From Bradyrhizobium genosp. L (GTDB lineage Bacteria > Pseudomonadota > Alphaproteobacteria > Rhizobiales > Xanthobacteraceae), in assembly GCF_015624485.1 (NCBI RefSeq), contig NZ_CP061378.1:6324001-6388000 (forward strand): a stretch of DNA of 64,000 nt, written 5' to 3'. Both the position numbers and the translations under genes were made by a program. The notes below the pieces were generated by a model, which was not told the DNA's origin, ran no database searches, and saw only the letters and a list, made by a program, of their open reading frames with translations. Of the stretch, positions 1-7,636 are shown piece after piece (position 1 is the stretch's first letter; every line of letters starts with the position of its first letter).

Positions 1-1
1 C

Positions 2-346
2 GAATTGCTCGAAGAACTGAGGGCTATAGAATACGACGTCCATCCGGGAAACCTCGGAGAAAACGTGATGACAGCGGGGATCAACCTCACGCGCCTGCCT
101 TCGGGAACACTGATCCGGTTGGGAGAAACCGCCATCGTCGAGTTGACCGGCCTCCGGACGCCTTGTGTCTTGATCGACCGCTTTCGGAAGGGATTGAAGA
201 AAGAGATGATATCGGATCGCGCTGGAGAACCGAAATTCCACTGCGGCGTGTTGGGCGTGGTCAGGAACGGCGGGAGCGTCGCGGCCGGCGATAAGGCAAC
301 GGTGGAGTTGCCGACACTGCCATGGTCGCTCCTGCCTGCACTGTAA
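2..346 (+). CDS. MOSC domain protein, 5'-truncated by window edge
   Basis: This is the C-terminal part of a MOSC-domain protein. The reading frame is open to the first base of the window, so the true start lies upstream. The visible 114 residues contain HPGNLGENV, a run around GTLIRLGETAIVELTGL, then LRTPC and GVLGVVRNGG, the usual order at the end of MOSC domains. MOSC domains handle sulfur bound to the molybdenum cofactor in sulfurases and related reductases; the substrate cannot be told from this fragment. The gene converges on the broken ligase gene that ends 15 bases downstream. Confidence 0.75.
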   Translation, partial: ELLEELRAIEYDVHPGNLGENVMTAGINLTRLPSGTLIRLGETAIVELTGLRTPCVLIDRFRKGLKKEMISDRAGEPKFHCGVLGVVRNGGSVAAGDKATVELPTLPWSLLPAL

Positions 347-360
347 GGGCGCCCGGTGAC

Positions 361-1307
361 CTAGCTTCGGCTCTTTTCCCGCTCGCGGACAACGTCCTCC
401 GCCTTTTTGTCCTCGCGAAGCCCGAGATAGGCGGGATGCCGTATCTCTCCCGACGACGTCCACTCCGTGAACTTCACTCCAGCCACCAGTTTCGGCTTGA
501 CCCAGGTCGTTACGGCCTCGTCCTTTACCTTGGCCGGGAACGGAGATTTTGCAGTCTTCAGCTTTATGAGTTTGCCGTGAAGCTGTTCAAGAACCTCGTG
601 GCTGAAGCCCGTACCGACGTGCCCGATATACCGCCAGGCCCTGCCCTCTCGCAGTGCAAGCGTCAGCGCGCCAAAGAACGGCCGCGTCCGCCTGGGCGCC
701 GTGAATCCGACAATCACAACCTCCTGTCGTTTCGAGGTCTTGATCTTCAGCCAGTTGTCGGTCCGGCGGCCCGAGAGGTAGAGGCTGTCGGCCCGCTTGG
801 CCATGATCCCCTCCAGGCCCGCCTTCTCGGCTTCACGGAAGAACTTCGTTCCTGTGGTTTTTCGATGCCGGCTGAAAGCGATCAGTCGGTGACGTGGCAA
901 GATCGCCTTGAGCCGCGCCTTCCGCTCGAGCAGCGGCAGCTATCGCAAATCCTCGCCCTCATGAAACATCAGATCGAAAGCGCAGTATTGCAGCTTGGCC
1001 TGGTGCCGCAGTGCGTTCCGCAGCAGCTGGAAGTGCGAAATGCCGTCCTTGTCGAGCGCGACAAGCTCTCCGTCGATGACCGCGTCGCCCTTACGTCTTC
1101 GAGCGCTTTCGCGACGTCGACATAGCTGTGGCTGATGATCTTGCCGTTGCGGCTGTAGAGAGTGACCTTGCCACCTTCGATCGTCGCGACCATGCGGAAG
1201 CCGTCGTATTTGTCCTCGAACACCCACCCCGCATTGTCGAACGGCCCGTCGATCAACGTAGCGAGCATCGGCTTAAGGCATTTCGGCAAGGTCGAGGTCC
1301 GCGGCAT
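361..1307 (-). pseudogene. LigD-type ATP-dependent DNA ligase, broken copy
   Basis: This is a decayed copy of the intact ligase at 36185-37132 and can be aligned to it along its whole length. The start (MPRTSTLPK) is at 1307. The adenylation motif EDKYDGFR is intact. Near 1090 one base is missing relative to the intact copy (GTAAGGGC against GTGAAAGGC), which shifts the frame. At 940-942 a TAG stop replaces the AAG lysine codon before LPLLERK. The OB-fold part then continues in the same frame to KSRS at 361. No full ligase can be made. It starts 2 bases after the broken alkB gene, so the two were probably co-transcribed. Confidence 0.85.
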
Positions 1308-1309
1308 GG

Positions 1310-1885
1310 TCAGACGTTCCGTTCGAGCAGGTTGCGGAAGGTGATCGAATAGCGAAGGCTGTCGACGCAGGCAATGCTGTGTTCCCACTCGCTGCGCGAC
1401 GGACCGTGAAGCAGATGGACGGAGCGCGGATCGGCGGTGAGAGTTTTTGCGCTCCCAGGCCTTGCCTGTCTTGCGGCGCAGCCTGAACACGCAGCCCGAA
1501 AGAAGCGAGATCCCAACGACGTTGCCGACGACGGCCCTGTCCCTGTGCCAGCCGATGCCCGCTCTCGGTGTATATTCGGTCACGAGAGCCTGTTCGAACT
1601 CCCCTTGGGGATCGCCGCGAAGGTCTCAGTTCGTGCCCGAATGTTCGAAAGGAAGTCCGGAATGGTGTTCATGTTGCTCAGGCCGCCACCATTGAAATCA
1701 TAACGCCAGCCGAACGATGCGACGCGCCGCTTTCCGGTGAAGTCTTGTTTCAACTCCTTAAACGGAAGAACCTCGAGACTACGCTGCAAGGCCTGCTCTT
1801 CACCCGAGCTGAGAAAGTCCGGCTGAAACCGCAAACCTTTCGGCGGCAGGTCTTCTCTAAACAGGTCGAGCATAGGATTAACCAC
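1310..1885 (-). pseudogene. alkB: AlkB-type alkylated-DNA dioxygenase, broken by two frameshifts
   Basis: Three successive frames give one AlkB-like protein. The first segment (1885 to about 1600) runs from LPPKGLRFQPDF to the Asn-Met-Asn region. The second carries FEQALVTEYTP and the iron-binding H-x-D in GWHRDR. The third carries the distal histidine in WEHSI and RYSITFR, and ends ERNV at 1310. AlkB proteins oxidatively remove alkyl groups from DNA bases using Fe(II) and 2-oxoglutarate. The shifts lie beside short homopolymers (CCCCAAGGGG near 1600, A5 near 1440), so decay and sequencing error are both possible. All catalytic residues survive but in different frames. The broken ligase follows immediately. 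Confidence 0.8.
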
Positions 1886-2097
1886 GCTGATGCCTCATTG
1901 CCCGCGCCGTCACTGAACCTCGCCTCTAACTGCGGCATGACAGCCGGGTTCACAAGTCGCCGAATCCGCTTCTCCATCAGCATGGGTGAAGCCACGCCGA
2001 GCATATCAATCTTTGAAAGGAACTCTCCCGCCGCACGCTCGTTTGCCGCAACACCGTGGGGATAGGAACGAAACCGACCCTCGCGGTTGATTCCCAT
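1750..2097 (-). CDS. Hypothetical protein upstream of alkB
   Basis: A 115-residue reading frame starts at ATG 2097 (MGINREGRFRSYPHG) and overlaps the start of the alkB relic by 136 bases. The first ~65 residues read like a real mixed alpha/beta protein, while the part that overlaps alkB is Cys/Arg rich and probably out-of-frame read-through. The gene may therefore have been frameshifted near 1890. I do not recognise a family. It lies just upstream of the alkB relic on the same strand. Confidence 0.3.
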   Translation of the reverse strand: MGINREGRFRSYPHGVAANERAAGEFLSKIDMLGVASPMLMEKRIRRLVNPAVMPQLEARFSDGAGNEASAWLILCSTCLEKTCRRKVCGFSRTFSARVKSRPCSVVSRFFRLRS

Positions 2098-2128
2098 CTT
2101 GGCAGGGCCGCTGAGGGGAATCGATAGC

Positions 2129-2346
2129 ATGGCTAACAAGAGAAGACGCTTTAAACAAACTCGAAACAAACTCGATCTCTAGAAGAGCGCTTGGCGGACG
2201 AAGCAGTACGCTTGCGCGCGACAGCAAAGGAACTGCCCCTAGGGGGTGACAGAGAAGCGCTATTCAAGAAGGCGCGCCAAGCCGAAACGGCCGCTCGTAT
2301 GAGCGAATGGCTTCGATCGCCGGACCGGCACGACGTGACCGAATAG
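2129..2346 (+). pseudogene. Small coiled-coil protein of cassette copy A, frameshifted
   Basis: This is a copy of the 68-residue protein encoded at 47890-48096 and of the lone paralogue at 26347-26541. It begins MANKRRRFKQ at 2129. An 11-base tandem duplication at 2153-2174 shifts the frame, giving a stop after 17 codons. If one repeat unit is removed, the frame continues as SLEERLADEAVRLR through ALFKKARQAETAARMSEW to the TAG at 2346. The protein is a charged helix, probably a coiled coil, of unknown function. It is followed at once by the second cassette gene. Confidence 0.8.
2153..2174 (+). repeat. 11-bp tandem duplication that breaks a gene
   Basis: Two perfect head-to-tail copies of AAACAAACTCG (2153-2163 and 2164-2174). 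Paralogues have a single unit, so this is a recent duplication. Because 11 is not a multiple of three, it shifts the frame of the small coiled-coil gene. Confidence 0.9.
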
Positions 2347-2371
2347 CAAATCTCATGCCTAGTTGGTTGTT

Positions 2372-2623
2372 ATGGGAGAGTCCTACGGCAACAGATTCAC
2401 CGTCGTTGAACTGACGACTGACGATACGAAAACCCAGATTTGGGTTGCGCTCGCCAAGCCAACCCCGGCGCTGACGCTCGTTCTTGCCGCCGCTCCTGAG
2501 GGCTGCACCGCTCAAGTATTGGATATTACGCTGACGGCCGAGCAGCAGCTGAAGTTCGAAGAGCTTAACCTCAAACCCGGGGATGTTCACAGGTTGGACG
2601 GTCGAGCAATGCCTGCCGGATGA
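2372..2623 (+). CDS. Second protein of cassette copy A, unknown function
   Basis: An 83-residue protein starting MGESYGNRF; an upstream TTG at 2363 would add three residues. It is about 80% identical by eye to the product of 48140-48373, with shared stretches such as TKTQIWVALAKP and KPGDVHRL or EPGDVHRI. The pattern suggests a small beta-rich N-terminal half followed by a helix. No enzyme motif is visible. In both copies it follows the small coiled-coil gene on the same strand, so the pair behaves as a unit. In this copy the partner is broken while this gene stays open. Confidence 0.7.
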   Translation: MGESYGNRFTVVELTTDDTKTQIWVALAKPTPALTLVLAAAPEGCTAQVLDITLTAEQQLKFEELNLKPGDVHRLDGRAMPAG

Positions 2624-3208
2624 ACCGCCGCCGTCATGATCGTCTTCCATCTCGCGACGGATGGTCACAGATACAGCTGACAACAGGCACCAAAATTTGC
2701 AGATCAATTGTGGCAACCTCGAAACTTGTTGCCACCTGAAGAAACGCTCTCGTTGATCACATACGAGCTGATGGCGGGATTCTTTTTAGAGCGGCGTCGG
2801 GCTGGCGAAGGGACGTCGATAGCCGGCTCCAGCGGTTGCCTTCCAGACTGTTCCCGTTTTTCCAACGAGCTTGTGTGGAGTTCACCGATACAGGACATGG
2901 AGCCCGCGAGTAGATGGCCGACCGAGCTAGACGTCGATTCCGTAGGCCATCAACGCCCAAATCGCGAAGCATAGAATGCAAGGGGGCGAAGGGAATTCGG
3001 CCCACGAATGCGCAGGTTATGGTCATAGCGACAGCGACTACGCAACTGACCAAAATACACCCCGTTCTCGAGTTCTCACTCGGAACTTGGATTGTGGTCA
3101 CTGATGGCGGCGGCCGGGAGCTTGCGCAGGATATTCTAGATCGATGAAGGAACCGGTTAAAGCAGTATTAGTTGGCGTCTATTCCCTTGAGCCCGCTGGA
3201 GGTGCGCT
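2624..3208. other. Stretch without a supported gene
   Basis: No convincing gene. A minus-strand frame at 2757-3101 begins MTTIQVPSENS and includes one hydrophobic run (ILVSCVVAVAMTITCAFVG) that could be a membrane segment. Its C-terminal half reads like non-coding sequence, so I treat it as a possible relic of a small membrane protein. Confidence 0.3.
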
Positions 3209-3367
3209 ATGGCGAAGACTTCCGATCACGGCATCACCATTGATGAAAAAGGGCAGGAACAGCCGAAGGATAAAGACCGCGCGCAGAAGGCGACCAAGAC
3301 CGAGCCCGGCCACATGCCGCCGCGGCTTACTCGGAAGGAAGAAGAGCCCAAGAAAGACGAGAGCTAA
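3209..3367 (+). CDS. Small charged protein, 52 aa, KGQEQP family copy 1
   Basis: A 52-residue hydrophilic protein with a ribosome-binding site (GGAGG) eight bases before its ATG. It contains DEKGQEQPKDKDRAQKA, which matches the motif in the 56-residue protein at 34752-34922 (DDKGQEQPSDKDRAQTA). The composition (Lys, Asp, Glu, Gln, no aromatic residues) suggests a disordered protein. Function unknown. Two copies 31 kb apart in one island suggest a lineage-specific small family. Confidence 0.6.
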   Translation: MAKTSDHGITIDEKGQEQPKDKDRAQKATKTEPGHMPPRLTRKEEEPKKDES

Positions 3368-3379
3368 AGGTGGCTCATC

Positions 3380-3601
3380 CTACCTCAGTCCCATCCGGGC
3401 CACCGCCTTTTCGGCGATCTCGCGGGAATCGTTAGTGCCAGTTGTGCCGATGGCAATAACATCGCGAGCCACCATTTTACAAAGCGGGTCGTCACGATCG
3501 AGCACGCCCAACAAGCCTAGGGCGTGGTCAAACGCTTTATCGAGAAGCTCAATTTCCTCGGGTGAGTACTTGCTACTCTTCAGCAGCTGACTAATTGGCA
3601 T
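3380..3601 (-). CDS. Small helical hypothetical protein
   Basis: A 73-residue protein (MPISQLLKSSKYSPEEIE...). The sequence alternates like a helical bundle, with LLDKAFDHALGLLGVLDRDDP and a C-terminal SREIAEKAVARMG. I recall similar short proteins annotated as hypothetical in Bradyrhizobium and Rhodopseudomonas. Function unknown. It converges on the KGQEQP gene. Confidence 0.6.
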   Translation of the reverse strand: MPISQLLKSSKYSPEEIELLDKAFDHALGLLGVLDRDDPLCKMVARDVIAIGTTGTNDSREIAEKAVARMGLR

Positions 3602-3678
3602 TGGGTTGCCTTTAGCAGTTCGCCCGTATGTTGGCGCTGAGTTCCGATTGTAAAAACTTAGGTCGCCAGGGGGTCCCG

Positions 3679-3870
3679 TCAGACTTCATCTATTCCAGCC
3701 GCTGTTAAAATCGGCCTTTCGCCCTGAATCCAAACGTAGCCCATGCGCATCAGCGTCTCGAGATCGGCCGGATCGACGGGGCTTAGCGTGAAGCGAGCCG
3801 CTCGGATGTCCCGCAACACCCAGCGGAGCCGAATTGCCTCATCGAGGGTAACCTTTTTCAATTCGTTCAT
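3679..3870 (-). CDS. Small hypothetical protein, 63 aa
   Basis: MNELKKVTLDEAIRLRWVLRDI and ETLMRMGYVWIQGERPILT suggest one long helix followed by a short winged beta hairpin. No family recognised. It follows the gene at 3883-4050 by 12 bases on the same strand, so the two may form an operon. Confidence 0.55.
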   Translation of the reverse strand: MNELKKVTLDEAIRLRWVLRDIRAARFTLSPVDPADLETLMRMGYVWIQGERPILTAAGIDEV

Positions 3871-3882
3871 TGGTTGGATCGC

Positions 3883-4050
3883 CTAGAGGGTGGAGGGTTG
3901 GACGCTCAGAAGGGCGGCTTGCTCTTCATGGAGATGGCGCTCTATGAATTGCCGCTCTATTTCCGATAATCGGGTCTGGAGAAGACGGCGATAGCGAGAA
4001 ACATTATTCGTGTGCGAACGCAGGCGAGCCAATTGTTCGTCAATCATCAT
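3883..4050 (-). CDS. Small hypothetical protein, 55 aa
   Basis: This short frame starts MMIDEQLARLRSH at 4050 and ends QPSTL. The middle (YRRLLQTRLSEIERQFIERHL) is a strongly amphipathic helix, probably a coiled coil. I believe short proteins of this type occur widely in Bradyrhizobium as hypotheticals. It lies just upstream of the 63-residue gene. Confidence 0.55.
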   Translation of the reverse strand: MMIDEQLARLRSHTNNVSRYRRLLQTRLSEIERQFIERHLHEEQAALLSVQPSTL

Positions 4051-4506
4051 CGTTACCCTGACGGTCTAAATAGTCCTTCGATAAGGGCGAGCCCGGTCGG
4101 GAAATAGGGAAACATTTTGCGTCGTCAAGATGCAGGTCGATCGCTGGTGGCGGCTGCGCATCTGTCAGGCGGAGTGCGACCGGGCGAGCCCAAAACTACA
4201 ATCCAGCAGGACCAAGCCGGAGTTTAGCGATGGCCAAGGCCCTCGCCATGTCAGGAACGGCGAGTCAAGCTCACGCGTGCGACGCAGGGCTTGAGCTTGA
4301 GGCGGCCGACCTGCTGAGGCCAAAGCCAAAGTGAAAAAGGAGTATGGCCCGCAGCGCAGCGAGGACCATTCTCCGGCCCTGAGCGGCGGACACGCCAAAG
4401 CGAACCACGGTCTTCCAAAAGGAGAGCCTGGCAGTTCGCCAAGAGTTTGAGCGCGGCGGCGAAGCGTTGACGGAATTCCGCCTATTCACGGAAGCCAATC
4501 GTCTGG
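4051..4506. other. Stretch without a supported gene
   Basis: I see no gene here. Several short frames overlap in both directions without a consistent protein pattern. The stretch borders the mobile-element relics that begin at about 4.5 kb. Confidence 0.4.
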
Positions 4507-4700
4507 TCAATTACGAGCTGGGTTTCGGCCAGCGTTTCGACTGCCCGGATGAACTGGTCCTTGCTCCGGTTCGGCCTGCGGCTTCGGTTCGCGAAGCACG
4601 ATCTTCCCCGATACCGCCACGCCCGGCGCTACCACAGTGTTGTAGCCCTCGCCATCCTCATCGGGCCACGCTGCGCCGATTCGGGTCGAAGAGAGCTTGA
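4507..4700 (-). pseudogene. Relic of a plasmid/ICE-type small protein
   Basis: The minus-strand frame reads STRIGAAWPDEDGEGYNTV followed by VAPGVAVSGKIVLREPKP. This resembles the conserved core of small proteins found in conjugative plasmids and integrative elements (R-IGAA-P...DG-G-N...G-I-LR-P). The frame has no good start and runs into integrase sequence on the other strand. I infer a decayed fragment; the family assignment is from memory and weak. Confidence 0.35.
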
Positions 4701-5241
4701 AATTTCGAGCGGGCCAGGCTGACAAAGGCGACCGCCTGGCGATGCAGTCGAGCTGGTGCAAGGGTGGCCGGGCGCGCGAGATCCCGGTCGCGCATCCCGT
4801 CAGCGGGCGCTGCTCGACAAATTGCGCGAGGCCTGCGGCGATGGCTCGCTGATTCCGCAAGGCCAGCGCTACATCCATTACCGCAAGGAAGTCGAGCACA
4901 TGACCTGGGGCGCCGGCATCCGCAATATGCACGGGCATCGGCACCGGTACGCCCAATGGCGCTATGAATCACTGACCGGCCACCCCTGCCCTGCGGCCGG
5001 TGGCTCCACCTATGAACGCATGAGCCGGGCCGAGAAAGCGGCCGACTTCCGCACCCGGATGCAGATATCCAACGAGCTTGGACACCGCCGCCTCGGTGTA
5101 ACTGACACCTACCTTGGCGGCCGCTTCGCAAAGGCGCAGAATCGCACGCATGACCATGAAGGCGCCCGTAAAGAAGCTGTTGCCCGAGTTGCAGCAGGAA
5201 TCACTGCAGGCCCCGCGAGGCGCGGGCCACGATCGAGCTAA
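4681..5241 (+). pseudogene. Tyrosine integrase, C-terminal catalytic relic
   Basis: The catalytic half of a phage-type integrase of the kind found in plasmids and integrative elements. It begins in one frame (ADKGDRLAMQSSWCKGGRAR, EIPV) and changes frame near 4800 to RQRALLDKLREACGDGS. It then carries HGHRHRYAQWRYESLTG (the H-x-x-R box), AAGGSTYERMS, and ELGHRRLGVTDTYLGGRF with the likely nucleophilic tyrosine. The N-terminal arm- and core-binding domains are missing. This marks a former integrated element whose parA relic lies 400 bases on. Confidence 0.7.
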
Positions 5242-5626
5242 ATCCGCAGAACATCCGCATGATGATTTTCGACGCTGCAGAACAGGGCCATACGTCACGA
5301 CGGGTGGGAATGCCGAGTAATCTTGATGAGCGTTGTACAGGTGCGGCATCGGTGCTGGAGAAGTGGTGCAAGAATGAGGGACTTTCGCTGATCCGGGAGA
5401 AGCGAACCGTTGACTCGGAGGACGGTCGACGCATTGAAGTGTCTGAGCCGGAAATTTCCTGGCAGCCAAAAGCGTAGGTGCCACTCCTCGGAAGGCGCAA
5501 AATCGTGTTGCCGTAAAATCGTGAATGCAATTTTGCGGCGAACGTGCCACAGGGCTAGCGTACTTAGGCCGGGTCACGTCAAGATCGTGCAATCGTATTT
5601 GTGATGAATCGTAAAGACGTGACGTA
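5242..5626. other. Stretch with one doubtful ORF
   Basis: A 72-residue plus-strand frame at 5259-5477 (MMIFDAAEQGH... EVSEPEISWQPKA) is open, but I do not recognise it. It could be a small cargo gene of the decayed element or chance. Nothing else is visible. Confidence 0.3.
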
Positions 5627-5824
5627 ATGATTATTGGCGTGCTCAACCAGAAGGGTGAGGTCGGTAAGACCACCATCGCCATCAACTTGGCGGCGGCCTA
5701 TGCCAAGGCCGGGTAGCGCGTGCTGTTCGTCGAAGGGTGTAGCCGCGGCTCGCGCGCGACCATGATTTCGTCACGCAACGAGCAGCGCCATCTCACATGG
5801 CCGGTCTTTTTATCGGCGGCGTGA
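5627..5824 (+). pseudogene. parA: ParA partition ATPase, truncated relic
   Basis: The frame starts MIIGVLNQKGEVGKTTIAIN, the standard start of a ParA/Soj ATPase with its deviant Walker A loop. The usual KGGVGKTT reads KGEVGKTT, and a TAG interrupts the frame at the position of a Gln or Glu after AYAKAG. Readable remnants continue (RVLFVEG, then LTWPVFLSAA) to a TGA at 5824. ParA segregates plasmids and some integrative elements. This copy cannot be functional. With the integrase relic it indicates a dead mobile element. Confidence 0.75.
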
Positions 5825-5985
5825 TAATCCTCAGGGCGTCGTCTGGCAATCGCTTCGCCTCATCTCAAGGCCCACACATCCGCTCGTCCCCTCTCCGGGG
5901 TCGTCAGGATCACCGGCACGGCCTTGGGGTGGATGAGCTCAACGATGACGTTCGGCGTGGTAGTCAGAAAGCCGTAAGGACGAGA
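5805..5985 (-). pseudogene. SRAP (HMCES/YedK) C-terminal relic
   Basis: The minus strand encodes GFLTTTPNVIVELIHPKAVP, very close to [20 protein letters not shown] of the intact SRAP protein at 25012-25674. After a frame change it reads DEAKRL...PDDALRIITPP, matching the end of the domain. The N-terminus with its catalytic cysteine is absent. SRAP proteins crosslink to abasic sites in single-stranded DNA. This is a dead second copy. Confidence 0.65.
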
Positions 5986-6505
5986 GGCTCGGGGATTGGT
6001 GTGACGTCTGTGATCGCCGGCAAAGCGGCGGGGCGCTCAGGCAAATGAACTCCAGCCGCATAGCCTGAGCCTGCTGGCGCAGCTGTAACGCTGCGAGCCG
6101 CCGCGCAACGGCCAAGCCATCGTCACAACCACCCTGCACGATGTCGCACGCGAATTCCATTCGGATCGGGGCCCACGGCGGCTCCAAGGACTGCCCCTTC
6201 TTCTAGTCCACAATCTAATACGCAGGGCGCGGACGGACTGGAGGCTGCGGTAGATCAAGCCATCGGGGGCGTGGCCGCGACATGCCGTCGCCAATCCGAA
6301 GAGCGAATCGGTGAACGCTCTTTCTGACGCCTGTCCACCGTTTGCTCGACGACAGTGGCACGGCGAGCGATCCCTTCTCCGTGCCTTTAAGCCGAAATAG
6401 TTCAGATCTACTAGGGAGTTAGTAGGCCGGAACCAGTTTAGCCTCGCAACGTTATCTCCGCACAATTCAATTCTTGCTTGTCATTAAGCAACACAGGGGG
6501 CCTTC
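5986..6505. other. Stretch without a supported gene
   Basis: About 520 bases between the SRAP relic and the LuxR-type regulator. Overlapping frames are present on both strands, but none has a recognisable pattern. The last 100 bases are AT-richer and probably hold the promoter of the regulator. Confidence 0.4.
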
Positions 6506-7177
6506 ATGGACCAGGTGACGAAGGATTCTGCGCGAGATGATGAAGAGTTGAAGCCAATCGCTTCTGCCCTCGGGGATGGTGCCATTCTCGTAGATGCGAC
6601 AGGACAAATCGTCTGGATCGACGACAACTTGCGTCGTCGGCTTAACGGTGGCCTCCACCAGCTTAAGTTGCCGATTCGCAGGTCTGAGCGCCCGGCGTCG
6701 GATTGCTTTATTACGACCGCCGACGTCTGGATTGATAACGAGCTACGCCCGGTATGCGTTATTCAACAGTCCAAGGATCAAAAGGAGTCGTGGCAGTTCA
6801 TCTCCGCGATTGAGGCCATCATGGCCGACAGCTCCTGGCTCACCCGGATGATCGTCGAGAGATTCAGCGCACTGCGCCAAGGCACGCGGTCGCCCCCGCG
6901 ATCGTCCGACATTGATATCTTGACAGGTCGGGAACGCGAAGTGCTGTGGCTTATTTGCGAAGGGCGAAGCGATTCCGAGATGAGCCAGACGCTCCATCTT
7001 TCCCAAAACACGGTTCGAAATCATATTGCGTCCCTGTACCGCAAAATTGGCGTAAACCGCCGTAGTGCGGCTGTCATCTGGGCGCGCGAGCGTGCGGTTA
7101 CGAGTGACGACGCGTCGAGCCCGCGACGGTCATCCAGACGCTCGGGCCAAATGCCCCGAGGCGATGGCCTCTACTAG
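6506..7177 (+). CDS. LuxR-type transcriptional regulator with PAS-like N-terminus
   Basis: A 223-residue regulator. Residues ~25-50 (GAILVDATGQIVWIDDNLRR) look like the start of a PAS domain. Residues ~138-195 form a LuxR/FixJ helix-turn-helix, with LTGREREVLWLICEGRSD and LSQNTVRNHIASLYRKIGV. No receiver domain is present, so it is not a classical response regulator. It stands 168 bases upstream of kaiB on the same strand and ahead of a kinase gene, so it may be an output or input of the KaiBC module. That link is inferred from position only. Confidence 0.8.
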   Translation: MDQVTKDSARDDEELKPIASALGDGAILVDATGQIVWIDDNLRRRLNGGLHQLKLPIRRSERPASDCFITTADVWIDNELRPVCVIQQSKDQKESWQFISAIEAIMADSSWLTRMIVERFSALRQGTRSPPRSSDIDILTGREREVLWLICEGRSDSEMSQTLHLSQNTVRNHIASLYRKIGVNRRSAAVIWARERAVTSDDASSPRRSSRRSGQMPRGDGLY

Positions 7178-7345
7178 TAGGGTTGGTATTTCTCTCTCTC
7201 TTGTCTGAAACCGGCGCACCGTGTTTCCTAAGACGACTCATGGGGCACTCGGATGCGCCGCCATGGTTCGCACGCGGGGTGCGAGGTCAGCTGCGGCTTC
7301 GTCGGCGATGCCCGATGTTTTCAGCGCCAAGAAGGCGATTGCGAC

Positions 7346-7636
7346 GTGACCAACCTCTTGCTTCGACTCTACATCGCCGGACCGTCAGCGACCTCTCGTC
7401 GGGCAGAGCAAAATCTGCGCCGCCTGCAAGACGTCGCGCAGGCGCACATCGGACTGGAAGTCGAAATAATCGACGTAATCAAGAATCCCGAGCTGGCCGA
7501 ACAAGCTGCGATTATCGCTACGCCGACACTCGCGTTTGAACACCCTGTTCGCCCGCGACGGATAGTCGGTGATCTCAGCGACGTGGAGAGGGTTCTTGAT
7601 TTTCTCGGTATCGACTCTGAAGGAAAGAAAACATGA
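7346..7636 (+). CDS. kaiB: KaiB-like clock protein
   Basis: A 96-residue KaiB. LLLRLYIAGPSATSRRAEQN, then EIIDVIKNPELAEQ, IIATPTLAFEHP and RRIVGDLSDVERVLDFLGI are the KaiB signature on a thioredoxin-like fold. I chose the GTG at 7346 because the sequence upstream (7253-7345) has no KaiB similarity and AAGGCG lies nine bases before it. KaiB binds the CI ring of KaiC and switches it between states. The stop overlaps the kaiC start (ATGA), so the two are translationally coupled. No kaiA is present nearby, as expected outside most cyanobacteria. Confidence 0.92.
   Translation: MTNLLLRLYIAGPSATSRRAEQNLRRLQDVAQAHIGLEVEIIDVIKNPELAEQAAIIATPTLAFEHPVRPRRIVGDLSDVERVLDFLGIDSEGKKT

Noticed and set aside
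322..1125. A 267-codon plus-strand open frame
   Set aside because: It is antisense to the ligase relic, whose homology to the intact ligase is clear; the frame shows no protein pattern.
969..1583. One 204-residue protein
   Set aside because: Its first half is the middle of AlkB and its second half is the start of the ligase, joined only because of frameshifts; it is not a real fusion.
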